A DNA stretch of 64,000 nucleotides from Prochlorococcus marinus CUG1416 (GTDB taxonomy: Bacteria; Cyanobacteriota; Cyanobacteriia; PCC-6307; Cyanobiaceae): NCBI RefSeq assembly GCF_017695965.1, contig NZ_JAAORM010000005.1, forward strand, positions 1 through 64,000. The letters run 5' to 3'. A model generated the notes under the pieces. That model searched no databases and was not told where the DNA came from. It saw nothing but the letters and a program-made list of their open reading frames with translations. Positions 33,842 through 42,892 of this stretch are shown here, in pieces (within the stretch, counting starts at the first letter, position 1; each line of letters starts with the position of its first letter). The translations under genes and the position numbers were made by a program.

Positions 33842-34804
33842 TTAAAAGGGTAATCTCTTTTTTTCCTCAATATTTAGATCTGCTTCCATTTCTCTTAATC
33901 TTTTAAGTATTTGTTGGTAGTAATCCTTGATATAAATCTCTAGTGATGTCATATCTTCTTTTTTAAGATCCAATATTTCGTAGGTTTTACTCATATCAGC
34001 ATCTAATGATTCTCCACTACTGGTTACTTCAGCAAATGCCAATCTTTCAGCAACATTCAAAGAATCCTCGAAAAAAGATACAACTTTTTGCGTGATGGTG
34101 ATAAGAAAAGGTGAAACCCTAAATACCTTTGCTTTTTTTTCACTAAATTTCTCACACAATGAGATCACTTCATCAGAGTTCCAAGAGGAGGGGCCCACTA
34201 ATGGCAATGAAGTTCTATACGTTTTTGGATTATTTACTGACGCAACAATAACTTTTGCCATATCTTGTGTATTCATATAAGCAATTTTTGTTGGAGTCCC
34301 ACTAATCCATACTGCTTGACTATCTAATATTGGGATAGCAAATTGACCTATAACTCCTTGCATAAAAGCTGCACATTTGAAGATTGTATATTCTAGATCC
34401 GATTTTTCAAGAAGTTTTTCTGTACAAAACTTAATATCCATTAATGGAACATTCCTAAATTTCTCAGTTAGTAGTATTGAGAGGAATATTACCCTTTTTA
34501 CATTTAAAGATTCACAAGCATTGAATAAGTTAAGTTTTCCATCCCAATCTATTTCATAAATACTTTTAGGATCATCAGGTCTACTAGTTGCTGCATCAAT
34601 AACTACTTCGATATCTTGCAATGCATACTCAATATCGGAAGAATTTAATAAATTACCTTGTGTTAATTCACATCCCCACTCTTGTAGAAAAGAAGCTTTT
34701 TTTGGGTTTCTAACAAGGCATCTCACTTCATTTCCATCTTCTATAGCTTGCTTTGCTATTTGCCTTCCAAGAGTTCCTGTTGCTCCTACTAAAAGAATCT
34801 TCAT
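33842..34804 (-). CDS. ycf39: Ycf39-like NmrA-family protein
   Basis: A 320-residue atypical SDR with KILLVGATGTLGRQIAKQAI (NAD(P) fold), VRCLVRNPKKA and a CAAFMQGVIGQFAIPIL segment. This matches Ycf39/HCF244, which acts with HLIPs in early PSII assembly and D1 insertion. Length and N-terminus agree with cyanobacterial homologues. The hli cluster and the PSII gene psbD are elsewhere in this window. Confidence 0.9.
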   Translation of the reverse strand: MKILLVGATGTLGRQIAKQAIEDGNEVRCLVRNPKKASFLQEWGCELTQGNLLNSSDIEYALQDIEVVIDAATSRPDDPKSIYEIDWDGKLNLFNACESLNVKRVIFLSILLTEKFRNVPLMDIKFCTEKLLEKSDLEYTIFKCAAFMQGVIGQFAIPILDSQAVWISGTPTKIAYMNTQDMAKVIVASVNNPKTYRTSLPLVGPSSWNSDEVISLCEKFSEKKAKVFRVSPFLITITQKVVSFFEDSLNVAERLAFAEVTSSGESLDADMSKTYEILDLKKEDMTSLEIYIKDYYQQILKRLREMEADLNIEEKKRLPF

Positions 34805-34861
34805 ATTTAAGATTTACTTAACTTGTAGACAATAACTCACTTTGTTATGTATTCGTGAGAA

Positions 34862-34960
34862 TTAATCTCCCTGAAACTTTAATAATAATGCACCACCAAT
34901 CAATCCTATTGGTATCAGTATCCAAAAAACTGCCGCAATACTAAAAATTTCTTTAGCCAT
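34862..34960 (-). CDS. petM: cytochrome b6f subunit PetM
   Basis: The 32-residue product [20 protein letters not shown] plus [12 protein letters not shown] is the PetM subunit of cytochrome b6f, a single transmembrane helix at the edge of the complex. The short size is normal. It sits 57 bp before the ycf39 gene on the same strand. Confidence 0.92.
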   Translation of the reverse strand: MAKEIFSIAAVFWILIPIGLIGGALLLKFQGD

Positions 34961-35053
34961 AGTAAAATTTAATGATTACTATAATTTACATTCAATATAC
35001 ATTTATTTGTTAAAAAAGTAGATAATGCAAATAACTTGAAAATTTTGAATAAT

Positions 35054-35998
35054 ATGAATACCAATTTTAAAGAAGAAAATATTAACAAACCTTATTACTG
35101 GAATTGGAATGGGTTTAAGATTTGTTGGAGTGTTATAGGCGAAGATAATGAAATTCCAATTATCTTCCTCCATGGATTTGGTGCTAGTCGAAAACATTGG
35201 AGAAATAATTTAGAGTATTTTGCAAGAAGGAATTGTGCCTCCTATTCTTTGGATTTAATAGGATTTGGCGATTCGGATCAACCTGGGATAAAAGAAATTG
35301 GAAGATTAAATAATGAGATTTGGGGTAATCAAGTTAAAGACTTTATTGCACAAGTTATAAGACCAAAGAATTCTGGCAAAGTCATTCTTATTGGCAATTC
35401 CCTTGGAGCATTAGTGGCTTTAACCTGCGCTGTTTCATTAGAAGACCAAATTGCAACAGTTATTGCATCACCTCTTCCAGATCAATTTCAGGAAAACAAA
35501 AAGAAAATAACAATTAAACCATTTTTAAAAAAATTCATAGATAGATTCATAGCAATATTTTTTATATTGCTTCCTTTAGAGATTATTTTATTTTTAATAA
35601 CCAAATCAGGGGTTATTAGACTAGGTCTTAATTCTGCATATTTCAAAAAAGATAATATTGATCGCGAACTAATAGAAATAGTAACAAGGCCAGTTCTAAG
35701 GAAAACTTCAGCTAGATCATTAAGAGCAATGTGTATTGGAATGTCTTCAAGAGATCAAAAATTACAAGCCTCTTACCTTTTAACAAAACTTAGCGCTTCA
35801 AAAAAAGTTCCTTTTTTATTAATTTGGGGAGATAAAGATAATTTCATACCTTTGTTTCTTGGTAAAAAGATTGCAAATTTACATAGATGGGTAAAATTAA
35901 AAATAGTATCCAATTTAGGGCATTGCATACATGATGAAGATCCTTCAGTATTCAATAAAATCTCTTATGAATGGATTAAAGATTTAAAAACCTTTTAA
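35054..35998 (+). CDS. alpha/beta hydrolase
   Basis: I start at ATG 35054; a TTG start at 35036 is also open. The protein has the HGFGASRKHWR oxyanion region, GNSLGALVAL (nucleophile Ser), a late Asp in WGDKDNFIP, and a His in GHCIHDEDP. It is an ordinary hydrolase-fold protein, with the middle helices forming a lid (FIDRFIAIFFILLPLEIILF is hydrophobic and may touch the membrane). Substrate unknown. Convergent genes on both sides. Confidence 0.8.
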   Translation: MNTNFKEENINKPYYWNWNGFKICWSVIGEDNEIPIIFLHGFGASRKHWRNNLEYFARRNCASYSLDLIGFGDSDQPGIKEIGRLNNEIWGNQVKDFIAQVIRPKNSGKVILIGNSLGALVALTCAVSLEDQIATVIASPLPDQFQENKKKITIKPFLKKFIDRFIAIFFILLPLEIILFLITKSGVIRLGLNSAYFKKDNIDRELIEIVTRPVLRKTSARSLRAMCIGMSSRDQKLQASYLLTKLSASKKVPFLLIWGDKDNFIPLFLGKKIANLHRWVKLKIVSNLGHCIHDEDPSVFNKISYEWIKDLKTF

Positions 35999-36007
35999 AA
36001 TTAAAAT

Positions 36008-36532
36008 ATGAAACATACATTATCAGTTCTTGTAGAAGACGAATCTGGAGCATTGAGTAGAATCTCAGGCCTCTTTGCTAGAAGGGGATTCAATATAGAT
36101 AGCCTCGCAGTTGGTCCTGCAGAATCCAAAGGGATTTCAAGGTTAACAATGGTCGTAGAAGGTGATGATGAAACTCTTCAACAAATGACGAAGCAACTTA
36201 ATAAGTTATTTAATGTTTTGGGAGTTGTTGATTTTACTAATCTCGCAGCTGTTGAGAGGGAATTAATGTTACTAAAAGTTTCCTCTAAAGAAGATACCCG
36301 AAGCAACATCTTAGATTTAGTTCAGATTTTCCGTGCAAAAGTTGTTGACGTTTCAGATATTGCTTTAACGCTAGAAGTGGTTGGAGATCCTGGGAAGTTA
36401 GTTGCTTTAGAGAAATTACTAGAACCTTACGGCATTCTTGAAATAGCAAGAACTGGCAAGGTAGCTCTAAAACGCTCTTCAGGAGTTAATACAGAAATGT
36501 TAAAAGTCAACAAATATTCTCTAGAAATTTAA
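36008..36532 (+). CDS. ilvH: acetolactate synthase small subunit
   Basis: Regulatory subunit (174 residues) of acetohydroxyacid synthase. [20 protein letters not shown] is the N-terminal ACT domain; [13 protein letters not shown] and the C-terminal domain with [12 protein letters not shown] and [19 protein letters not shown] complete it. It gives valine feedback. Ten bases after the hydrolase stop. Its stop overlaps that of the cyclophilin on the other strand. Confidence 0.96.
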   Translation: MKHTLSVLVEDESGALSRISGLFARRGFNIDSLAVGPAESKGISRLTMVVEGDDETLQQMTKQLNKLFNVLGVVDFTNLAAVERELMLLKVSSKEDTRSNILDLVQIFRAKVVDVSDIALTLEVVGDPGKLVALEKLLEPYGILEIARTGKVALKRSSGVNTEMLKVNKYSLEI

Positions 36533-37185
36533 TTAGATATCTGGACTTCCTTGATATAGTCTTCTTTCTTAATTCTTTCAAGTACATCTATTCCTTTTAT
36601 AATTCTTCCAAAGATTGAATATCTTCCGTCTAGTTCTGGAATCTTATTAGTTACAAAAAAAAATTCAGTAGAGGAAGACTTATTCTTACCGCTCTTAACC
36701 ATAGCGAGTGAACCATTCTCAAAAGTATTAATTAATTTTTTAGATTCATACGGAGTTTTTATTTCATAGTTATATCTTGGCTTGATTTCTTCTTTAAATT
36801 TTATTTCTAAAGGTATTGAAGGACTGGTCTTATTTAAGGTTTGATTTCTTTCAGCATAAAATTGATTTCCTGGATTAATACCACCGTGAATAAACTTTAT
36901 TTGGGGATAATTTATTATTTTATAAAATTTTTGATTTCTATAAATATTATTATCTATATTTTCTAGAAAGTTAGATACAGTTACTGGGTTATCTTTACCA
37001 AATAATTTAACCTCAATGTCACCTTGTGAAGTTTTAAAGTGAATTATTTTATTATTTTGTGTACAACTAAATTTAAGTTTTTGACAAAAAGAATTTGAAT
37101 CAATCTCATTTTTAAAACTACAAGCTGTCGCAAAAAATAAAACCTGAATGAAAGATATTGCTTTTAAAAAATTATTTTTTTTTAT
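36529..37185 (-). CDS. cyclophilin-type peptidyl-prolyl isomerase lipoprotein, starts at ATA
   Basis: A 218-codon frame with no internal stop encodes a lipoprotein signal ([13 protein letters not shown]; Cys after ATA) and a cyclophilin domain: [20 protein letters not shown], ...[16 protein letters not shown]..., [20 protein letters not shown], and [20 protein letters not shown]. There is no ATG, GTG or TTG before the ATA at 37185-37183. The frame begins in the overlap with ycf4, whose own stop is TAA at 37184-37182. If ATA were ATG the overlap would be the common ATGA, so a G to A change has turned the start into ATA while keeping a stop (TAA) for ycf4. A GGAGGG site lies 7 bp upstream. Functional use of ATA is uncertain. 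Confidence 0.75.
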   Translation of the reverse strand: MKKNNFLKAISFIQVLFFATACSFKNEIDSNSFCQKLKFSCTQNNKIIHFKTSQGDIEVKLFGKDNPVTVSNFLENIDNNIYRNQKFYKIINYPQIKFIHGGINPGNQFYAERNQTLNKTSPSIPLEIKFKEEIKPRYNYEIKTPYESKKLINTFENGSLAMVKSGKNKSSSTEFFFVTNKIPELDGRYSIFGRIIKGIDVLERIKKEDYIKEVQISN

Positions 37186-37739
37186 TTTAAACCCTCCAAA
37201 TTAACATTTAAAAATTTAGCTAGCCGAGCCCCTTCTTCTTCAACCTGAAGAAGTGGTTTAAGTTCACCTGCTCCGCTAAGAGGAAGAGGTTTTTTTCTCC
37301 CTTTGAGTACCAAAGCAATCCTTCTTCTAGGATTGAATCCCTCACTAATATCCAACTTAACTGATTTAATTTCATCGAAATTGAATTTAACTTCAATATC
37401 TTTAAATAAGCCTTTTCTTTTTATTTCTACAGATTTTGATGATTTATCAAAAGAATTAATGCCTGAACCAAAGTTAATATAAACCATATACCATAAATAG
37501 AAATTTAATAGATTAGCTATCAAACCATAAGCTCCCATTATTATTCCTTGAGGTATAAACAATAAAGTTGAAGGGTTTCCTAAGGGTAATAAATCCCTTC
37601 CTATGTAGCTAGATATTGAGGCCAAAAGGAAACCAATACCGCCAATCGTAAGCATTCCACCGATGATGTAATTCGAAATTTTTCTTGATCCGCCAATTTT
37701 TTGTTCGATTTTATCGAAAGATGTGAGTTCTGAATTCAT
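37182..37739 (-). CDS. ycf4: photosystem I assembly protein Ycf4
   Basis: A 185-residue protein with two membrane helices (about residues 24-44 and 62-88) and the conserved FIPQGIIMGAYGLIANLLNF and PRRRIALVLKGRKKPLPLSG regions. It assists PSI assembly in thylakoids. The last codons overlap the cyclophilin gene. It is divergent from psbD, so promoter elements for both lie between 37740 and 37920. Confidence 0.95.
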   Translation of the reverse strand: MNSELTSFDKIEQKIGGSRKISNYIIGGMLTIGGIGFLLASISSYIGRDLLPLGNPSTLLFIPQGIIMGAYGLIANLLNFYLWYMVYINFGSGINSFDKSSKSVEIKRKGLFKDIEVKFNFDEIKSVKLDISEGFNPRRRIALVLKGRKKPLPLSGAGELKPLLQVEEEGARLAKFLNVNLEGLK

Positions 37740-37827
37740 TTTTATCTTTTTTTAGAGCGTAATTCAGATAATTTAACAAACTAAGGGAGTATTCTTACCT
37801 AATTTTTAATAAAAAAGTCAGGAAAGC

Positions 37828-37857
37828 TTTACAACGCATTTCAGATATACATATATT
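37828..37857 (+). promoter_or_regulatory. candidate psbD promoter
   Basis: TTTACA (37828-37833) and TATATT (37852-37857), spacer 18 nt, about 63 nt before the psbD ATG. Fits a sigma-70-type promoter in consensus and spacing, but it is unverified and the whole region is A+T rich. Confidence 0.4.
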
Positions 37858-37920
37858 TCCCCACATTACTCTCAATCTTTGTTAAAGTCACTCCGTATCC
37901 CGAAGCTAAAAACGATTCTC

Positions 37921-38997
37921 ATGACGATCGCAGTTGGTAGCGCCCCACAAAGAGGATGGTTTGATGTCCTCGATGATTGGTTGAAGCGCGACCGCTTTGT
38001 ATTTATTGGTTGGTCCGGACTACTTCTACTTCCTTGCGCATATCTTGCGATAGGAGGTTGGTTCGTCGGAACAACATTTGTTACCTCTTGGTACACACAC
38101 GGAGTTGCAAGCTCATACCTAGAAGGTTGCAACTTCCTAACAGCAGCTGTAAGTACCCCTGGAGATGCCATGGGTCACAGTCTTCTTTTATTATGGGGTC
38201 CAGAAGCCCAAGGTAGTTTTGTAAGATGGCTACAACTTGGTGGTCTTTGGAACTTCGTTGCATTACATGGAGTATTTGGCCTTATAGGTTTTATGCTTCG
38301 TCAGTTTGAAATTGCTGGCCTTGTTGGAATTAGACCATACAACGCTTTAGCTTTCTCAGCAGTAATTGCAGTATTCACAAGTATTTTCCTTATTTATCCT
38401 TTAGGACAGCATAGTTGGTTCTTCGCACCTTCATTTGGTGTTGCAGCAATCTTCCGTTATATTCTGTTCATTCAAGGTTTTCATAATATCACTCTTAATC
38501 CTTTCCATATGATGGGAGTAGCTGGGATTCTTGGAGGTGCTCTACTTTGCGCTATCCATGGGGCTACAGTACAAAACACATTATATGAAGATACAAGTAT
38601 CTATACAGATGGCAAGGTTCAAAGTTCAACATTTAGAGCTTTTGACCCAACACAAGAAGAAGAAACCTATTCAATGATTACAGCGAATAGATTCTGGAGT
38701 CAAATCTTTGGTATTGCTTTCTCTAACAAGCGTTTCTTACACTTCTTGATGCTTTTTGTACCTGTTATGGGTATGTGGACATCTTCAATTGGTATTGTCG
38801 GCTTAGCACTAAACTTGAGAGCTTATGATTTTGTAAGCCAAGAGATCCGTGCAGCAGAAGATCCAGAATTTGAAACTTTCTATACAAAGAATATACTTTT
38901 GAACGAAGGTATGCGAGCATGGATGTCTTCTGTGGATCAACCACACGAAAATTTTGTATTCCCTGAGGAGGTTCTTCCACGTGGAAACGCCCTTTAA
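37921..38997 (+). CDS. psbD: photosystem II D2 protein
   Basis: A 358-residue reaction-centre subunit, five helices. I start at the ATG at 37921 ([20 protein letters not shown]), matching D2 proteins. An in-frame ATG-less extension upstream to 37879 is not typical. Visible landmarks: [40 protein letters not shown], and the C-terminal [20 protein letters not shown]. The gene overlaps psbC by 17 bp. Confidence 0.98.
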   Translation: MTIAVGSAPQRGWFDVLDDWLKRDRFVFIGWSGLLLLPCAYLAIGGWFVGTTFVTSWYTHGVASSYLEGCNFLTAAVSTPGDAMGHSLLLLWGPEAQGSFVRWLQLGGLWNFVALHGVFGLIGFMLRQFEIAGLVGIRPYNALAFSAVIAVFTSIFLIYPLGQHSWFFAPSFGVAAIFRYILFIQGFHNITLNPFHMMGVAGILGGALLCAIHGATVQNTLYEDTSIYTDGKVQSSTFRAFDPTQEEETYSMITANRFWSQIFGIAFSNKRFLHFLMLFVPVMGMWTSSIGIVGLALNLRAYDFVSQEIRAAEDPEFETFYTKNILLNEGMRAWMSSVDQPHENFVFPEEVLPRGNAL

Positions 38998-40363
38998 TAA
39001 TTTATTAAGAGCTCCAAACCAAAGTATTGAAGAAACTGGTTATGCCTGGTATGTAGGCAACGCTAGACTAATCAATTTATCTGGACGTTTATTAGGAGCT
39101 CACATCGCTCACGCTGGACTTATAGTCTTCTGGGCAGGTGCAATGATGCTCTTTGAGGTTAATCATTTTACTTTTGATAAACCAATGTGGGAGCAAGCCC
39201 TAATCTGTATGCCGCATGTTGCTATGTTTGGCTATGGGATAGGTCCTGGTGGCGAAGTTACAGATATCATGCCTTTTTTCCAAGTAGGTGTGGTTCATTT
39301 AATAGCTTCTGCAGTCCTTGGATTTGGTGGAATTTACCACTCTTTAGCTGGTCCAGAAAAGCTTGAGCAAGATTTTCCTTTCTTCTCAACTGATTGGAGA
39401 GATAAAAATCAGATGACCAACATTCTTGGTTATCATTTAATAGTCCTAGGTATAGGTTCATTAGCTTGGTCAGTAAACTGGTGTTTTATTGGTGGAGCAT
39501 ATGATACTTGGGCACCTGGTGGCGGAGAAGTACGACTTATTAATCCAACTTTGGATCCAAGGGTAATTTTTGGTTATCTATTTAGATCTCCATGGGGAGG
39601 TGCTGGTTCTCTAATCGGTGTTAACTCAATTGAAGATATCGTTGGTGGCCACGTTTATGTTGGTGTAATAGAAATACTTGGAGGTCTATTCCATGTCTTT
39701 ACAAAACCATTTGGATGGGCAAGAAGAGCATTCATTTGGAACGGTGAAGGTCTACTAAGTTATGCTCTTGGTGGAATTTGTGTAGCAAGTTTTATTGCAT
39801 CCACATTCATCTGGTTTAACAATACTGCTTACCCATCAGAGTTTTACGGTCCTACAAATGCTGAAGCTTCACAGGCCCAAAGCTTTACTTTCCTTGTGAG
39901 AGATCAAAGAATTGGAGCTAACGTAGGTACAACAATGGGACCAACAGGTTTAGGTAAGTATCTCATGAGATCTCCTACAGGTGAAATTATATTTGGTGGT
40001 GAAACAATGAGATTTTGGGATTTCAGAGGACCATGGTTAGAGCCTCTTAGAGGACCTAATGGATTGAGCCTTGAGAAAATTCAAAATGATATTCAGCCTT
40101 GGCAAGTTAGAAGAGCTGCTGAATATATGACTCATGCTCCTAACGCTTCTATCAACTCAGTTGGTGGAATCATTACAGAGCCTAATGCTGTTAACTTTGT
40201 TAACCTAAGACAATGGTTAGCTGCAGCCCAATTCTTCCTAGGATGGTTTACATTTATTGGTCACCTTTGGCATGCTGGACGTGCCAGAGCAGCCGCTGCT
40301 GGTTTCGAAAAAGGAATTGACAGAAAGAGTGAGCCCGCTTTAGAAATGCCTGATTTAGATTAA
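38981..40363 (+). CDS. psbC: photosystem II CP43 protein
   Basis: Core antenna with six membrane helices, 460 residues. The start is GTG at 38981 ([20 protein letters not shown]), preceded by a strong GAGGAGGT at 38965-38972. This overlapping GTG arrangement is common in cyanobacteria. His residues for chlorophyll: [20 protein letters not shown] and [10 protein letters not shown]. Ends with [20 protein letters not shown]. Terminated by the hairpin at 40382. Confidence 0.98.
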   Translation: METPFNNLLRAPNQSIEETGYAWYVGNARLINLSGRLLGAHIAHAGLIVFWAGAMMLFEVNHFTFDKPMWEQALICMPHVAMFGYGIGPGGEVTDIMPFFQVGVVHLIASAVLGFGGIYHSLAGPEKLEQDFPFFSTDWRDKNQMTNILGYHLIVLGIGSLAWSVNWCFIGGAYDTWAPGGGEVRLINPTLDPRVIFGYLFRSPWGGAGSLIGVNSIEDIVGGHVYVGVIEILGGLFHVFTKPFGWARRAFIWNGEGLLSYALGGICVASFIASTFIWFNNTAYPSEFYGPTNAEASQAQSFTFLVRDQRIGANVGTTMGPTGLGKYLMRSPTGEIIFGGETMRFWDFRGPWLEPLRGPNGLSLEKIQNDIQPWQVRRAAEYMTHAPNASINSVGGIITEPNAVNFVNLRQWLAAAQFFLGWFTFIGHLWHAGRARAAAAGFEKGIDRKSEPALEMPDLD

Positions 40364-40381
40364 TCTCTAACTCATATAAAA

Positions 40382-40411
40382 AACCCTATCCTTTGATAGG
40401 GTTTTTTTTTT
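40382..40411 (+). terminator. psbDC terminator
   Basis: Stem AACCCTATC (40382-40390) / GATAGGGTT (40395-40403) with a 4-nt loop and nine further T. The T-run extends almost to the stop of maf on the other strand. Confidence 0.85.
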
Positions 40412-40413
40412 GC

Positions 40414-41034
40414 TCAACTTACTTCTTTATATAAATTTTTTCTTAGCCATGGCAAACTTAATCCCATTACATTACTAAAACAACCTTCTATTTTTTCTAT
40501 ATATTTTCCTCCTATACCCTCCAAAGCAAAGCCTCCAGCGCAGTATAAAGGTTCACGGGTGTCTACATAACTCTTTATTTCCCAATCCTCTAACTTAGAA
40601 AAATAAACTCTTGAACTTACTGTTTCTTTAATTGTTTCAGTGATTTTAAACATATTATAATTAGCATCAAAATTTCCAATTATTAGAGTATGACCAGTAT
40701 GTAAAAAACCAAATTCTCCAGACATTTTTTCCCATCTAATAAATGCCTCTTCTTTATTAGATGGTTTTCCAAAAGCTTTCCCTTTAAATTCAAAGATTGA
40801 ATCACATCCAAGAATTTCCAATAAACCATAATTAAAGTCTTCTGGCAATAATGTTTTTTGAATATTTTGAGATAAACTATGAGCCTTTTGAAAAGATAAT
40901 TCCAAAGCTAAATTAGGTATATTCTCATCTTTGATTAAAGACTCATCAAAATTACTTGAAATTTGAAGGAACTCAATTTGACAATTTTCTAGTAATTTCT
41001 TTCTAGATTGGGAAGCAGAGGCTAGAATTAACAC
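40414..41034 (-). CDS. maf: Maf-like nucleotide pyrophosphatase
   Basis: A 206-residue house-cleaning enzyme that removes modified nucleotides. [12 protein letters not shown] starts the Maf family; [16 protein letters not shown] holds the conserved Asp, and [20 protein letters not shown] the C-terminal motif. Slightly divergent from consensus (family usually R-R-x-L-L) but full length. Convergent with psbC. Confidence 0.92.
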   Translation of the reverse strand: MLILASASQSRKKLLENCQIEFLQISSNFDESLIKDENIPNLALELSFQKAHSLSQNIQKTLLPEDFNYGLLEILGCDSIFEFKGKAFGKPSNKEEAFIRWEKMSGEFGFLHTGHTLIIGNFDANYNMFKITETIKETVSSRVYFSKLEDWEIKSYVDTREPLYCAGGFALEGIGGKYIEKIEGCFSNVMGLSLPWLRKNLYKEVS

Positions 41035-41100
41035 AAATTTTTTTTCGAATTATAATTCAATTTACAAATTAATAAATTTCACAATTAATATAAACCACAA

Positions 41101-42630
41101 ATGCAGTTAGAAGCGAAATCATATGCAATAAAGAAACCAATTATGGTCCTAGGCACTTCCAGTGGGGCAGGAAAATCATTAACGGTAACAGCAATTTGCA
41201 GGATTCTTAAAAATTCAGGAGAAGAGCCAATACCCTTTAAAGGACAAAATATGAGTAACAACGCTTGGGTTGATTGGGAAGGGGGAGAGATGGCATATTC
41301 ACAAGCACTTCAAGCATTTGCTTGTGGTATTAATCCTTCCTCAGAAATGAACCCCATTTTATTAAAACCACAAGGAAACTCAATAAGCGAAGTTATTCAC
41401 CTTGGCAAAAGCATAGGAACCACAACCGCAAAATATTACTACAAAGATTGGTTTATTCCAGGATGGGAAATAATTAAAAAAAGTATAAAATCTATTTACA
41501 AAAGAAATCCAAATTGCCGTTTAATTATCGAAGGAGCTGGCAGTCCAGTAGAAATGAATTTAATTCATAGAGACCTTACTAATTTAAGAATTGCAAAGTA
41601 TTTAAAAGCAAATTGTATTTTAGTTACTGATATTGAAAGAGGGGGCATATTTGCACAAATAATCGGAACCCTTGAATTAATGAAACCTGAAGAAAAGAAA
41701 CTTATTAAGGGAATCATTATAAATAGATTTAGAGGAGATCTTTCATTATTTGAAGAAGGTAAAAAATGGATAGAGAATAAAACTCAAATCCCTGTTATTG
41801 GAATCATTCCATGGTTAAATGATTCATTTCCTCCAGAAGATTCTTTAGACTTGTTAGAAAAAAAATCACGTTCCACAAATCATGAGATCAAAGTCGGAAT
41901 TATAAAATTACCATCAATAAGTAATTTTTCAGATTTTGATCCATTAGAAAATGAAGAATCAATATTAATTGAATGGATTGTAGAATCGCAAAACTTGAGT
42001 AAGTATGACTTTATTATTCTGCCCGGTAGTAAACAAACTATTAAAGATCAAATATTTCTTGAAAAGTCTGGTTTGTCTAAGGATATTAGGGAATATTCCA
42101 ATAATAAGGGAAATATTATTGGAATTTGTGGAGGTTTACAAATGTTAGGAACAACTCTTTATGATCCTTTTTTTAAAGAGGGTTCCAAAAGTCAGTCTGA
42201 ACAAACGATTAAAGGCATTGGATTACTACCATTAAAAACAACTTTCTTTGAGAAAAAATTAACACGACGAATCAACTCTGAATCGGTATGGCCATGCCAA
42301 TCAAAAATCAATGGATTTGAAATTCATAATGGGCAAACTGAATTTGATAATAATCAAAGCTCATTAAAGATTAACCCTATTTTTAAAGACTTAGATCTAG
42401 GTTGGTACAAAGAAAATAATAGGGGTGGGACTGTTGCAGGAACTTATATTCATGGAATCTTTGAAAATGATAGCTGGAGAGATCAATATCTTAATTTAAT
42501 AAGGAAGAGTAAAAATTTACCAATATTAAATAAAAAATCAATATCTTATAAAAAGAAGAGAGAATCTATTATTGATAATCTTGCGGATGAATTCAATAAA
42601 CATTTAAATCTCACATCATTTTTAAGTTGA
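41101..42630 (+). CDS. cobQ: cobyric acid synthase
   Basis: A 509-residue amidotransferase of cobalamin synthesis that amidates four side chains of adenosylcobyrinic acid. MVLGTSSGAGKSLTVTAICR is the ATP-binding loop, and GQNMSNNAW follows. The C-terminal glutaminase domain has GICGGLQMLGTTLYDP (nucleophile Cys) and GTYIHGIFEND (His). Complete. The next gene overlaps its stop. Confidence 0.97.
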   Translation: MQLEAKSYAIKKPIMVLGTSSGAGKSLTVTAICRILKNSGEEPIPFKGQNMSNNAWVDWEGGEMAYSQALQAFACGINPSSEMNPILLKPQGNSISEVIHLGKSIGTTTAKYYYKDWFIPGWEIIKKSIKSIYKRNPNCRLIIEGAGSPVEMNLIHRDLTNLRIAKYLKANCILVTDIERGGIFAQIIGTLELMKPEEKKLIKGIIINRFRGDLSLFEEGKKWIENKTQIPVIGIIPWLNDSFPPEDSLDLLEKKSRSTNHEIKVGIIKLPSISNFSDFDPLENEESILIEWIVESQNLSKYDFIILPGSKQTIKDQIFLEKSGLSKDIREYSNNKGNIIGICGGLQMLGTTLYDPFFKEGSKSQSEQTIKGIGLLPLKTTFFEKKLTRRINSESVWPCQSKINGFEIHNGQTEFDNNQSSLKINPIFKDLDLGWYKENNRGGTVAGTYIHGIFENDSWRDQYLNLIRKSKNLPILNKKSISYKKKRESIIDNLADEFNKHLNLTSFLS

Positions 42631-42878
42631 AACAAAAAAAAATAAAAATTATTTGGCCAAATAATAATGAAACATTTGTTTCAGAGGGAGATGATTGGTT
42701 CTCTTCTGCAGAAAAGGCTGGTTTTGAAATTCCAACTGGCTGTCTTACAGGAAGCTGTGGAGCCTGCGAAATAGATGTGAATGGTGCAACAGTAAGAGCA
42801 TGTATAAGTGATATTAAAAGCAATAAAAAATGCTTATTTAAAGTTTCATTAACTACAGACCCATTTTGGGAAATATAA
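42627..42878 (+). CDS. [2Fe-2S] ferredoxin-like protein
   Basis: Starts at TTG, overlapping the cobQ stop by 4 bp (TTGA), so translation is probably coupled. The 83 residues include PTGCLTGSCGACEIDVNGAT and a fourth Cys at VRAC, giving C39-x4-C44-x2-C47-x11-C59. The last spacer is much shorter than the usual x(29) of plant-type ferredoxins. A [2Fe-2S] cluster is likely. The pairing with cobQ raises the possibility of a redox role in corrin metabolism, but this is inference. Confidence 0.85.
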   Translation: MKQKKIKIIWPNNNETFVSEGDDWFSSAEKAGFEIPTGCLTGSCGACEIDVNGATVRACISDIKSNKKCLFKVSLTTDPFWEI

Positions 42879-42892
42879 ACTTTCTTTTTTTA

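Noticed and set aside
37879-37920. Upstream extension of psbD
   Set aside because: D2 proteins begin at MTIAVG; the extension is not conserved-looking.
42611-42823. Minus-strand frame across the cobQ end and the ferredoxin gene
   Set aside because: Antisense shadow of the conserved Cys motif region.
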